Positions 45,643 to 53,680 of a stretch of 64,000 nucleotides of DNA are shown piece by piece. A program made the position numbers and the translations under genes. The notes beneath the pieces are model-generated. The model was not told the DNA's origin. It ran no database searches and saw only the letters and a list, made by a program, of their open reading frames with translations. This stretch comes from Alistipes sp. ZOR0009 (lineage in GTDB: Bacteria > Bacteroidota > Bacteroidia > Bacteroidales > ZOR0009). Each line of letters starts with the position of its first letter. Positions within the stretch are counted from its first letter, which is position 1. The stretch covers positions 1 through 64,000 of the forward strand of contig NZ_JTLD01000016.1 of assembly GCF_000798815.1 (NCBI RefSeq), written 5' to 3'.

Positions 45643-46224
45643 TTAGTTCTTTACGGTGATTGAAGGATCCCATGCAAAGTATCCGTATAAGGATTGGTTG
45701 CCGTCTCCATCTCTCTTGTAAAGGCCAAAGTGGCAGCTGTAAGCTTCATGACCAGGATTGTCTATTCTTGCTTCGGTACTCCAGAACGACTGATTGGTAT
45801 ATGTTGCAGGAACAAACGTTTTAGGAGTTGGCATAGCAGACATTTTGGTGTCAATAATATTTCTTACGTAATCGTCATCAAAGACATGATCGCCATTTAG
45901 GTACTTAATTTTGTAAAGAATTACGCTATTGTCAAAGTTGTTGGACTCTGAAACGGCGCTCCAATGAATAGGTTCTCCAACTTGTGCCTTAATTTCAAGA
46001 TCCCCAGTACCAGATCCAACAACGGTTTGGCTTCTTGTGGCAACCATGTAGGCGTAGTTGTGCTCTATCCATGTAGGATTGTTAGGATCTTGACTTGGAG
46101 TCTTTTTGTCATTGATAATGGAATCTGTATCTATTATCATGTTGATAAATACAGTGTTTAACGAGCTATTTAATACGACTTGATCTAGCACCTCTTGAGT
46201 GCCTGTTTGATTGTTTTGTCCCAT
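45643..46224 (-). CDS. AidA/PixA-family inclusion-body protein
   Basis: The 193-residue protein matches the AidA/PixA family by motif. IIDTDSIINDKKTPSQDPNNPT is followed by the YMVATRS segment, GDLEIKAQVGEPIHWSAVSESNNFDNSVILYKI and the closing FGLYKRDGDGNQSLYGYFAWDP. PixA forms cytoplasmic crystalline inclusions in Xenorhabdus, and AidA is quorum-sensing-regulated in Burkholderia and Ralstonia; neither has a known enzymatic role. There is no signal peptide. In Bacteroidota it is a scattered accessory gene, so transfer is possible. It is transcribed alone, with its own terminator. Confidence 0.85.
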   Translation of the reverse strand: MGQNNQTGTQEVLDQVVLNSSLNTVFINMIIDTDSIINDKKTPSQDPNNPTWIEHNYAYMVATRSQTVVGSGTGDLEIKAQVGEPIHWSAVSESNNFDNSVILYKIKYLNGDHVFDDDYVRNIIDTKMSAMPTPKTFVPATYTNQSFWSTEARIDNPGHEAYSCHFGLYKRDGDGNQSLYGYFAWDPSITVKN

Positions 46225-46495
46225 GTGTATACTACATCCAATAAATGCCTACTCTTTGGCTTTTCGGCTTCTGCCACCTCGTTTTTTGGGGAATGGGGCT
46301 AAACCCTCGCTGCAGCTGTTAGTATCATGATGATCAAATTTATGGGACCTTATTCGTAATGTCAATGTAGGAAGTAAACATTAGCTTGCAGTAAGTAGTA
46401 ATTCACAAAGCGCACGTATTCAGCGGTCGATTAAGAAGGCGTTGTCCTTTTTATATAGATTAAGACTACGCTTTTTTTTATCAGGATATAAGGGC

Positions 46496-46563
46496 TAACT
46501 TTGTTCAAAATCGTGCTACAGTATTGTGTAGCGGGGGGGCTAGCCGTATAGCCTCGGCTTTTA
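46496..46563 (+). promoter_or_regulatory. Promoter and structured leader
   Basis: TAACTTTG (46496-46503) is an exact -7 match. A transcript starting near 46510 would begin with a perfect stem GCTACA / TGTAGC (46515-46532, 6-nt loop). A second stem AGCCG / CGGCT (46542-46559) is followed by TTTTAG and could act as a weak terminator or attenuator. The 30-codon frame starts 28 bp later. The -33 region is poor. Confidence 0.5.
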
Positions 46564-46587
46564 GATAAATTTTAAAAACTCAATTTT

Positions 46588-46680
46588 ATGAAAACGTTAA
46601 GAACAAATCTCGCTTTGGCCAAGGATGGCTTTGGCCCACAGGGCCATATTCGTTTGCTCATCAGCCAGCAATATTTCTAA
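46588..46680 (+). CDS. Putative 30-residue small protein or leader peptide
   Basis: ATG 46588 opens a 30-codon frame ending TAA at 46678-46680. It encodes MKTLRTNLALAKDGFGPQGH followed by IRLLISQQYF, with no signal peptide. It lies inside the predicted leader and stops 15 bp before the gene at 46696. The DNA of codons 15-21 forms a perfect stem TGGCCC-ACA-GGGCCA. It could be a real small protein coupled to the next gene, or a leader peptide whose translation alters that stem. There is no direct proof of translation. Confidence 0.45.
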   Translation: MKTLRTNLALAKDGFGPQGHIRLLISQQYF

Positions 46681-46695
46681 CTAAATTTTTTCATC

Positions 46696-47388
46696 ATGAC
46701 CAAATTAAGAAACAGCGAGGTAATTCCTGTTGCGGAATTGGCCTCTAAGCATTTACAAAGCGATATTAGCCATTTTAGGGCATTCTCAAGCTCGTTTACC
46801 AACGATTACGTTGCGAAGTTCAACCAGTCTATAGAAGAACTTCGACCTCAGGTTAACCCACCAGAGCTTAGCCTTAAGATTTTTGAACTCAAGAAAAAAT
46901 ACCATTCAACGCTTCATGAGATTAGAACGAAGCTAACTGCCATCGACGACATGTGCCTGCTGTACAAGAATAGGCTGGTTGTTCCGCGCGGACAATTCAG
47001 AATTTACGAGGTGCGTCGCGAGGTACGTAAAGAAAATATTAAAGGGGTGTATTCTGGATTAGAGGCCACTTTTATGGCCATTCGGAAGAACATGCTGAAG
47101 TTAGAAAGCGTTGGGTTTAATAATTTGCTTATCGAGGAGTTGGACGATTTGCGGAAGCAGCTGCTTTCGATAAGTAAGGAGCTGGATGGCTTAGTTGCTC
47201 AGCAAAAGGAACTCTTTGCGTCTAACCAAGAAAAGATATCACAGCTTCAGTCTCAAGTTTCTTTTATCAATAAGTATGGGAAGCTGGTGTTTCGGAATGC
47301 CGATCCTCAGAGGCGGGAGGTGTACACCATGGCTCATGCCATAAATGAGGTTCGCTCTCAGCAGCGGGCTATGCTTAAGTCCGAATAG
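46696..47388 (+). CDS. Hypothetical coiled-coil protein
   Basis: The 230-residue protein is cytoplasmic, lacks cysteine-rich or catalytic motifs and should be helical. Residues 55-90 and 145-185 have heptad patterns (LRKQLLSISKELDGLVAQQK and SQLQSQVSFINKYGK). No family recognised. It lies behind the structured leader and small open frame and is followed by a strong terminator. The organisation is like that of other lineage-specific proteins in this window. Confidence 0.75.
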   Translation: MTKLRNSEVIPVAELASKHLQSDISHFRAFSSSFTNDYVAKFNQSIEELRPQVNPPELSLKIFELKKKYHSTLHEIRTKLTAIDDMCLLYKNRLVVPRGQFRIYEVRREVRKENIKGVYSGLEATFMAIRKNMLKLESVGFNNLLIEELDDLRKQLLSISKELDGLVAQQKELFASNQEKISQLQSQVSFINKYGKLVFRNADPQRREVYTMAHAINEVRSQQRAMLKSE

Positions 47389-47422
47389 CCGACATATTTC
47401 CAATCAACATAAGTTAAGTTAA

Positions 47423-47450
47423 GTAGAGCAGCTTTGCTTTGGTGCTCTAC
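47423..47450 (+). terminator. Hairpin after the unknown gene
   Basis: Perfect 8-bp stem GTAGAGCA / TGCTCTAC with a 12-nt loop, 35 bp after the stop; the following T run is offset (47461 on). Confidence 0.5.
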
Positions 47451-47541
47451 CGTAGCGCTATTTTTTGCTGGTAGTGTACAAGGCGCCATGGTGGCATCGG
47501 AGCATTGCTTGTAATGCTGTTTTCGAAGTGTATAGTGTGAG

Positions 47542-47572
47542 GGGAGGCTGCGTGAGCAACCTCCCTTTTTTA
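47542..47572 (+). terminator. Intrinsic terminator on the plus strand
   Basis: Stem GGGAGG-TGC / GCA-CCTCCC around a GTGA loop, with bulges, followed by TTTTTTAT. It probably ends the transcript from 46496. Confidence 0.75.
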
Positions 47573-47587
47573 TTAAAGCATGAAGGA

Positions 47588-48508
47588 TTACTTAAATATC
47601 TCTCGGTTTAGGATTTTGCTGAATTTTTCGGCACCCGACGAATTCAGGTGGTCGTTGTCGTAAAAATCTGGTAGTGCAAACCGAGGGTCGGTAAAGTAGC
47701 TGAAGTAGCGGCAGTGATGCTTGCCGGTAATGTAGGCTTCCGCCTGACTATTTTTCTTCACGATGGTGCTATCTATGTGCCTATAGTAGGTGGGGAGGAC
47801 AGGAGGCGTTATAATTATAGGTGTTATATTCCTTTTCTGGAGTTGGCTTATAAGACGCTCTAAGTCTCTTACGTTCTCGTTAAACCGCTTTACCTTGTAG
47901 CTTTGCGTATGAAATTCAGCCCTTTTACGTCCTAGGCTGTCGCTTATTCTTGTATTGGGATTGGCCGATGTAAGCCCAACGAAACCATTGGATTTAAATC
48001 CATCGACAAGGTTGGTTTGAAATCCATTTTCAAGGTACTTAAGCGACATCTGTGGAGTGTACAGAAAAAGTTTGCTGTATCTTTTGATGTCAACCTGATC
48101 GAGTTCAGGGTAAGAGATATCCCAAAATTGGGAGTAGTAGTAGTCTCTCCAGCTCTCTATTCCATCATGCATTTGGGTTCCCAACGAAAAGTAGGATAGG
48201 GTAATTACGACGTACTTCAGTTTCGGCATTTTGTCAACATGCGAGAGAGTTAACCGGGTATCGTAGAAAAGGGTTTGGCTAATGTTGCTAAGGTTAAAGC
48301 CTTTTAGGTCGAAGTAGTCGGGATTAATCCCGTAGGTGGCCTGCGACGATCCCAAGACCAGAACCTCAATCGACTTCATCTGCTTTTCCAGACATTCTTT
48401 TTTGTAGGTATAGCTGTTGTTTATTCGGCCTAGGCTATACTCCATGTACGAAAAAAAGATTACTAGCGGCAGTAGGAAGTATAGCGATCTTAAAAGAAAC
48501 TTTTGCAT
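47588..48508 (-). CDS. SGNH-like protein of an O-acetylation pair
   Basis: The 306-residue protein has an N-terminal membrane anchor (residues 5-24). It carries GDSL/SGNH-like blocks: block I EVLVLGSSQATYGINP (the second Ser is the likely nucleophile, near residue 55) and block V NDHLNSSGAEKF with Asp and His near 287-290. This matches AlgX/AlgJ-like or DltD-like partners that accept or transfer acetyl groups in the periplasm. It follows the MBOAT gene by 12 bp, so the two make an O-acetylation system. No polysaccharide cluster surrounds it, and the acceptor is unknown. Confidence 0.82.
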   Translation of the reverse strand: MQKFLLRSLYFLLPLVIFFSYMEYSLGRINNSYTYKKECLEKQMKSIEVLVLGSSQATYGINPDYFDLKGFNLSNISQTLFYDTRLTLSHVDKMPKLKYVVITLSYFSLGTQMHDGIESWRDYYYSQFWDISYPELDQVDIKRYSKLFLYTPQMSLKYLENGFQTNLVDGFKSNGFVGLTSANPNTRISDSLGRKRAEFHTQSYKVKRFNENVRDLERLISQLQKRNITPIIITPPVLPTYYRHIDSTIVKKNSQAEAYITGKHHCRYFSYFTDPRFALPDFYDNDHLNSSGAEKFSKILNREIFK

Positions 48509-48520
48509 TCTAGTAGGTCG

Positions 48521-49975
48521 TTAGAATTGGAAGTAGATAAATTGGCGATTCTCAAAAACGCCTAGGAAGATGATTGCGAGGATTACACCATAGTAAACAG
48601 CCCATCTAACGTATGCCGGTTTTTGAACAAAAATATCCGAAAGGCTTTTTTTGCTTTGCACGTAGTGTACCGTTTCGAGGAAAATAATGAGCAGTATGGA
48701 TAGCGCAAAGTCGTTCTTCTTTAACCCCATGCTTTCGAGTACAGGTTGGTTGTTTATCAGCTGGTGCACCACATCTGGAATGCCCGTAAATATGTGCTTT
48801 ACGATATAGAACGCGGAGTCGACGCTGTTGGCTCTAAAAAATATCCAAGCAAAGGCTACTAGGACAAAGGTGCTAATGGTAGATATGATAGGAACCTTAT
48901 CTATGCGTAGCAGCTGGTTAAAGCGGTCTCTGTACTTTTGGGTTATTAGACCAAAAACAAGGTAAAAGCCATGTAGCGCTCCCCAAATTACGAAAGTCCA
49001 GTTTGCTCCATGCCATAGTCCGCTTACCAGAAATACGATGAACAGGTTAAGATACCAGCGAGGAACCGTCACGCGGTTTCCTCCTAGCGTGATGTAGAGG
49101 TAATCCTTAAACCAGGTGGATAGGGAGATGTGCCAGCGCTTCCAAAATTCGTGCACGCTTTTAGATTGGTACGGCTTGTCGAAGTTGGTCATTAACTTAA
49201 AGCCCATGATACGCGCAGCCCCTAAGGCCATGTCCGAATATCCCGAGAAGTCGCAGAAAATTTGGAAGGTAAAGAAGACGGTGGCTATGATAAGGCTTAA
49301 GCTATTATGCTGTTCGGGGTTGTTAAATACGGTGTCTACCGCAATGGCAAGCCTATCTGCAATAACCACTTTTTTGAACAAACCCCAAGCCATTAGGCGT
49401 AGGCCGCTCATTACCCTATCGTAGTCGAAGTCGTACTTTTCTCTAAACTGATGGAGCATATTTTGGGGACGCTCGATGGGGCCAGCAACCAGCTGCGGAT
49501 AGAACATAACGTACAGCGAGTAGATCCCAAAATGTCGTTCGGCTTTTTGATGCCCTCTGTAAACCTCGATGGTGTAGCTCATAGCTTGGAAGGTGTGGAA
49601 CGACAGCCCTACGGGTAGTAGTATGGATAGGTAGGGGATGGGGTTCGATGCTCCAAAGCCATGAAGCAGAAAGGAGAGGTTCTCGTTGATAAAGTTGTAG
49701 TACTTAAACACCGCCAGTACGCCAATATTGGCTACAAGGCTGGCAACTAAGAATAGCTTGCGCCGTTTCCCTTTACTCTTCTCTATAAAGATACCTGCAA
49801 AGTAGTCTATCACTATGGTGCCACCCAGTATAATAATGTAGATTGGGACAAAGGCCATGTAAAAGTAGCAGCTGCTGATGAGCAGCAGTAGCCATCTCCT
49901 ATTATGGGGTAGGGCAAAGTATAGCGATGTAACAATGATGAAAAAGAGCAGGAAATGAAGCGAATTAAAGAGCAT
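48521..49975 (-). CDS. MBOAT family O-acyltransferase (AlgI/DltB-like)
   Basis: A polytopic membrane protein of 484 residues that moves acyl groups from a cytoplasmic donor across the membrane. It has about 11 membrane helices. Conserved family segments are PVGLSFHTFQAMSYTIEVYRG, EFWKRWHISLSTWFKDYLYI and VSGLWHGANWTFVIWGALHG, whose HG His is the likely catalytic residue. The open frame reaches 50146, but ATG 49975 (MLFNSLHFLLFF) gives a hydrophobic N-terminus and normal length, and the promoter element at 50083-50090 lies inside the longer frame. It is followed by the SGNH gene. Confidence 0.93.
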   Translation of the reverse strand: MLFNSLHFLLFFIIVTSLYFALPHNRRWLLLLISSCYFYMAFVPIYIIILGGTIVIDYFAGIFIEKSKGKRRKLFLVASLVANIGVLAVFKYYNFINENLSFLLHGFGASNPIPYLSILLPVGLSFHTFQAMSYTIEVYRGHQKAERHFGIYSLYVMFYPQLVAGPIERPQNMLHQFREKYDFDYDRVMSGLRLMAWGLFKKVVIADRLAIAVDTVFNNPEQHNSLSLIIATVFFTFQIFCDFSGYSDMALGAARIMGFKLMTNFDKPYQSKSVHEFWKRWHISLSTWFKDYLYITLGGNRVTVPRWYLNLFIVFLVSGLWHGANWTFVIWGALHGFYLVFGLITQKYRDRFNQLLRIDKVPIISTISTFVLVAFAWIFFRANSVDSAFYIVKHIFTGIPDVVHQLINNQPVLESMGLKKNDFALSILLIIFLETVHYVQSKKSLSDIFVQKPAYVRWAVYYGVILAIIFLGVFENRQFIYFQF

Positions 49976-50082
49976 AAAACATTCTAGTTTCTGGTTGTTT
50001 CTTGTTTTAGTTTTTTGCGGAAGCTTATGCCGCAGGTAAATTAAATAGTTGTAGGAATGGTTTTCTGATAAATTTTGCGGGG

Positions 50083-50090
50083 CAAAAGTA
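50083..50090 (-). promoter_or_regulatory. -7 element of the MBOAT-SGNH unit
   Basis: On the minus strand TACTTTTG matches the consensus. The transcript would start near 50076, about 100 nt before ATG 49975. The -33 region is poor. Confidence 0.5.
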
Positions 50091-50159
50091 GTAGATTTTT
50101 TGAGATATTTTTCAGCTGATGAAAACTCATTTTTGGCGTATTGCATTAGCCTATAATGA

Positions 50160-50194
50160 GAGAGAGGGGCATCTGTAGCGAATGCTCCTCTCTC
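50160..50194 (-). terminator. Strong hairpin downstream of nrdG
   Basis: Arms GAGAGAGGGGCAT and ATGCTCCTCTCTC pair over 13 positions with one wobble and a 9-nt loop. The T run after it on the minus strand is weak, so termination is possible but not certain. Confidence 0.5.
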
Positions 50195-50296
50195 CTTGTT
50201 TTAAAAGTACAACGAACAAGCTGCTGCTTTTTTCTGCTACATGGGCTCTACGATGCCTTAAGGTCGATTTTATCTTTTTAGGCTGTGGTCGTGCTG

Positions 50297-50932
50297 CTAG
50301 CTGGCGGCATAGTTGGCTACTACGTCGGCCTCCCTAAAATGCTGTATTTTGTAGGGGGCCTTCCCTTCTAAGAATGCTTTGATCTCTGCCATATCCTCCT
50401 CGCTGTGGAGCTTGGGGATTTGAGTCGTTCTAAATTCGTAGGGCACCCTGTTCTGTTTTAGTACCGTTATGGAGCGTAGCACATTCCGAAACACATCTTC
50501 GTTTATCGGTGTAATCTGCTGGTAGCGGTTGTGCTGCGGCACCGACTTTACGTCCATGGCAACATAGTCCACCAACCCATCGTTTATAAGCGACTCCAGT
50601 AGCGCTGGGTTGGTGCCGTTGGTATCGAGCTTTACGGGGAACCCCAGCTGCTTGATCTCCACAATAAATTGCCGAAGACCTGCGTGCATTGTCGGTTCGC
50701 CGCCGGTTACGACTACACCATCTAGCCAGCTTTTACGGCTGGCTAGGTAGCTCATTACCTCGGTGTAGGCGATGCGTTGTGCTTGCCTAATCAGCTTAGG
50801 TATTACCAGCGAGGGGTTGTGGCAGTAGCCACATCGGAAGTTGCAGCCTTGGGTAAAAACTACCGCGGTGAGCTTCCCTTCCCAGTCTATCAGGCTCTCC
50901 TTTTGTAGCCCTCCAATTCTGATGGCCTCCAT
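50297..50932 (-). CDS. nrdG: Anaerobic ribonucleoside-triphosphate reductase activating protein
   Basis: A radical SAM enzyme that installs the glycyl radical on NrdD. From ATG 50932 it has 211 residues. The [4Fe-4S]-SAM motif is C30-x3-C34-x2-C37 (CNFRCGYC), with the GGEP motif VVTGGEPTMH and an LDTNGTN segment. It starts one base after the nrdD stop, so the two are coupled. The open frame extends to 50974 inside nrdD, but the internal ATG is the better start. It is typical of pflA-like NrdG proteins of anaerobes. Confidence 0.93.
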   Translation of the reverse strand: MEAIRIGGLQKESLIDWEGKLTAVVFTQGCNFRCGYCHNPSLVIPKLIRQAQRIAYTEVMSYLASRKSWLDGVVVTGGEPTMHAGLRQFIVEIKQLGFPVKLDTNGTNPALLESLINDGLVDYVAMDVKSVPQHNRYQQITPINEDVFRNVLRSITVLKQNRVPYEFRTTQIPKLHSEEDMAEIKAFLEGKAPYKIQHFREADVVANYAAS

Positions 50933-50933
50933 G

Positions 50934-53051
50934 CTAGCTCGCTGTGGTGGTTTCAAAAAGCTTTCTGTCGGCAAACTCCTGCTGCTTGCCCAGGTTCCAC
51001 TCGCTTACAGGGCGCATGTAGCCCACAATTCGGCTGTACACCTCGCTCTTGCTTCCGCATGTGGGGCACTCGAAATGCTCGCCTTGGAGGTAGCCATGCG
51101 AGGGGCAGATGCTAAAGGTGGGAGAGATGGTGATGTAGGGCAGCCGGTAGCCGCTGGTGATTTTCCTTACCAGATTTTTGGCCGCTGCAGCCGTCATACC
51201 GCTATCTCCGGTAAATAGGTGCAGTACGGTACCGCCGGTGTACAGCGTTTGCAGCTCGTCCTGATGGTTAAGCACCTCGAACATATCCGAGCTGTAGCCT
51301 ACAGGCAGCTGGGTAGAGTTGGTATAGTAGGGTTCTGCGCCTTGCTGCTGCTGCTTATGGTTGGCCACCAGTATTTCGGGATGCAGGTTGACGTCCATCT
51401 TGGCGAAACGGTAGGCGGTACTCTCGGCAGGGGTTGCCTCTAGGTTGTAGATGCTGCCTGTTTGCTCCTGAAACTGCTCTAGCATGAGCCTCATAAAGTG
51501 CATTACCTGCTTGGAGAAGGCTAGCCCATCGGGATGCGCAATCCCTTTTCCGAGGAAGTTCAGGCAGCATTCGTTCATCCCGTTGATGCCGATGGTGGAG
51601 AAGTGGTTGCTCCAGTAGCAGCCAAACCGTTGGTGTATGTGGCGCAGGTAGTACTTCGAGTAGGGGTAAAGCCCATTCTCGGTATGGCGTTCAATCACCT
51701 TTCTCTTTATTTCGAGGCTCTCCTTGGCCAAGGTCATGTAGTACTCTAGGCGGTCGAAAAACTCCTCCTCGGTTTTCGACTCGTAGCCGATGCGCGGAAG
51801 GTTTAGCGTCACCACGCCCACCGAGCCGGTAAGCGGATTGGCGGCAAACAGCCCGCCACCACGGCGGTTAAGCTCCCGCTTGTCGAGGCGAAGGCGGCAG
51901 CACATGCTGCGCACGTCGTCGGGCTTCATGTCAGAGTTTACGAAGTTGGAGAAGTAGGGGATACCGTACTTGGCGGTCATCTCCCAGATGCCCTCGTACT
52001 CGCTGTTGTTCCAGTCAAAGTCGGGGGTGATGTTGTAGGTAGGTATGGGGAACGAGAAGAGGCTGCCCGCGGCATCGCCCTCGCTCATCACCTCGGCAAA
52101 TGCCTTGTTAAGCATGGTTACCTCGTGCTGAAAGTCGCCATACACGCACTGCTGCAGCTCGCCAGCGTAGGCAACGGCCTCGTCCTTCAGGAATTCGGGC
52201 ACCACCAAATCCATCGTTATGTTGGTAAATGGGGTTTGGAATCCTACCCGCGTAGGCACGTTGAGGTTAAAGAGAAACTCCTGTAGGGCCTGCTTCACCT
52301 GCGCGTAGTCGAGCTCGTCGAAACGGATGAAGGGCGCCAGCAGCGTGTCGAAGTTGGAGAAGGCCTGCGCGCCGGCGGCCTCGCCCTGCATGGTGTAGAA
52401 GAAGTTTACCACCTGCCCTAGGGCCGTTCTGAAGTGCTTTGCCGGCTTGCTCTGCGCCTTTCCGGTAACGCCTCTAAATCCAGTTAGCAGCAGATCCTTC
52501 AGGTCCCAGCCCACGCAGTATACGCTCAGGAACCCCAAATCGTGGATGTGCATGTAGCCCTGCTTGTGCGCGCCCGATACGCTCTCGGGGTAAAGCTTGT
52601 TGAGCCAGTACTGCGAGGTGATAACCGTAGAGATGTGCTGGTTGAGCCCCTGCAGCGAGTAGCCCGAGTTGGCGCTCTCCTTGATTCTCCAGTCCTGGAG
52701 GTTGAGGTACCCGTCCATCACCTCGATGTTGGTAAGCAGCTCCTTGGTGCTGCGCAGCTCCTCGTGCTTCTTACGGTAGAGCATAAAGGCCTTCAGCAGG
52801 TCGAACTCGCCATGCACAAACAGCGTTTTCTCGATGCAATCCTGCACCTGCTCCACGTGGGGAGTCTCCTTCTCGCACACCTCCACCAGCAGGCGGATGG
52901 CGCTTTGGCTGAGGTTGTACGCGTGCTTGGGGTTAACCTTGCCCGAGGAGCCCATCGCCTTAAGGATGGCATTCTCAATCTTACTTGCTTTAAAAGGAAC
53001 CTGCTCGCCATTGCGCTTTACAATGGTCGTAAAGAGTAGATCACCATTCAT
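50934..53051 (-). CDS. nrdD: Anaerobic ribonucleoside-triphosphate reductase (class III)
   Basis: Makes deoxynucleotides without oxygen, using a glycyl radical. The 705-residue protein starts with an ATP-cone allosteric domain (about 8-100). The barrel follows, with GSLFSFPIPTYNIT and SMCCRLRLDKREL, the latter containing active-site Cys. The C-terminal Cys4 metal site is CPSHGYLQGEHFECPTCG, and the radical Gly is G677 in RIVGYMRPVSEWN. The upstream leader contains a cobalamin riboswitch and terminator, so expression should fall when B12 is abundant. nrdG follows by 1 bp. Confidence 0.96.
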   Translation of the reverse strand: MNGDLLFTTIVKRNGEQVPFKASKIENAILKAMGSSGKVNPKHAYNLSQSAIRLLVEVCEKETPHVEQVQDCIEKTLFVHGEFDLLKAFMLYRKKHEELRSTKELLTNIEVMDGYLNLQDWRIKESANSGYSLQGLNQHISTVITSQYWLNKLYPESVSGAHKQGYMHIHDLGFLSVYCVGWDLKDLLLTGFRGVTGKAQSKPAKHFRTALGQVVNFFYTMQGEAAGAQAFSNFDTLLAPFIRFDELDYAQVKQALQEFLFNLNVPTRVGFQTPFTNITMDLVVPEFLKDEAVAYAGELQQCVYGDFQHEVTMLNKAFAEVMSEGDAAGSLFSFPIPTYNITPDFDWNNSEYEGIWEMTAKYGIPYFSNFVNSDMKPDDVRSMCCRLRLDKRELNRRGGGLFAANPLTGSVGVVTLNLPRIGYESKTEEEFFDRLEYYMTLAKESLEIKRKVIERHTENGLYPYSKYYLRHIHQRFGCYWSNHFSTIGINGMNECCLNFLGKGIAHPDGLAFSKQVMHFMRLMLEQFQEQTGSIYNLEATPAESTAYRFAKMDVNLHPEILVANHKQQQQGAEPYYTNSTQLPVGYSSDMFEVLNHQDELQTLYTGGTVLHLFTGDSGMTAAAAKNLVRKITSGYRLPYITISPTFSICPSHGYLQGEHFECPTCGSKSEVYSRIVGYMRPVSEWNLGKQQEFADRKLFETTTAS

Positions 53052-53090
53052 ACTTACATTTTTTTGAAAGTGGATAAATGGTAACTCGCG

Positions 53091-53123
53091 GGAAAATAAA
53101 AAGTACTTGGAAGTGCAAGTATT
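53091..53123 (-). terminator. Riboswitch-controlled intrinsic terminator before nrdD
   Basis: On the minus strand AATACTTG and CAAGTACT form a stem with a CACTTC loop, followed by TTTTTATTTT. It lies between the cobalamin riboswitch and the nrdD start, 40 bp upstream of the ATG, the position expected for a transcription-terminating expression platform. Confidence 0.75.
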
Positions 53124-53154
53124 CTATCGCCTTTCACCCGAAAGCTACGAATGT

Positions 53155-53310
53155 TTGGTATCTGGCAGGTCTTCTGACTCGCTCCTCTATTGGTACCTTC
53201 CCATTCGTCCGAACAGTGGTGCATGCCAACGAGTATGATGGAGCTTACAGCTACGGGGATAGTCTTGGATTTTCACCAAATTCCCTATTAATCCATAGAT
53301 GGAACCAAAT
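53155..53310 (-). promoter_or_regulatory. Cobalamin riboswitch upstream of nrdDG
   Basis: On the minus strand it shows AGGGAATTTGGTG near the start, then TATCCCCGTAGCTGTAAGC in the core, and the B12-box motif GTCAGAAGACCTGCC at the end. Order and spacing fit the adenosylcobalamin riboswitch class. Ligand binding should favour the terminator at 53091-53123 and shut off nrdD. Such riboswitches are known to control class I or III ribonucleotide reductases in genomes that also carry the B12-dependent class II enzyme. Confidence 0.93.
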
Positions 53311-53680
53311 ACTAAGTAAAGGTAGGCAATAAGGTCCCCTCCGCGCCACCCCTACTGGTTGGAAGTTATGAACAATTGGCCGTTACGGTTCTGTGCGATT
53401 TCGTATTTGCCTGCTATGTCGTGCGTTATCCTGTTGATAATTTTTGTAATCGCGCTATTCGGCAGGTGGTATGGCGGGATTTGTGGGTTGATGTCGCCCG
53501 CCTAGGCCACAGCTGCTCGTCCCTTTTGGCAGCCTGTTTGCCCGTGGCTTTTGGTGTGGATGGATAGTTTTGGGGATGCCGTAGCCCGCAACCGAGATGC
53601 CACCCGATGCTCCTGCCGTTACCCTCCGGGTGGCGCCCATTCTTTTACTGACAAGTTGGCATGACTAATGCGTTCGGTCT
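53311..53680. other. Non-coding stretch between riboswitch and tandem array
   Basis: This region should hold the nrdDG promoter, but no exact TTTG/TAnnTTTG pair is visible. Open frames here (for example 53376-53567) have low-complexity or atypical composition and no family resemblance. I cannot support a gene. Confidence 0.5.

Larger units (their letters stand above)
46225..46695. other. Leader region before the unknown gene at 46696
   Basis: The 471-bp region contains, from about 46496, a promoter element, two hairpins, and a 30-codon open frame. The part nearest 46225-46495 (upstream of the promoter and behind the divergent inclusion-body gene) shows nothing I can support. Confidence 0.6.

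Noticed and set aside
49976-50146. 57-residue N-terminal extension of the MBOAT protein
   Set aside because: The extension contains the predicted promoter element and is polar, unlike AlgI-type proteins, which start with a hydrophobic helix.
53376-53567. 63-codon plus-strand open frame between the riboswitch and the array
   Set aside because: No recognisable family, no promoter or ribosome binding site, and low-confidence composition.
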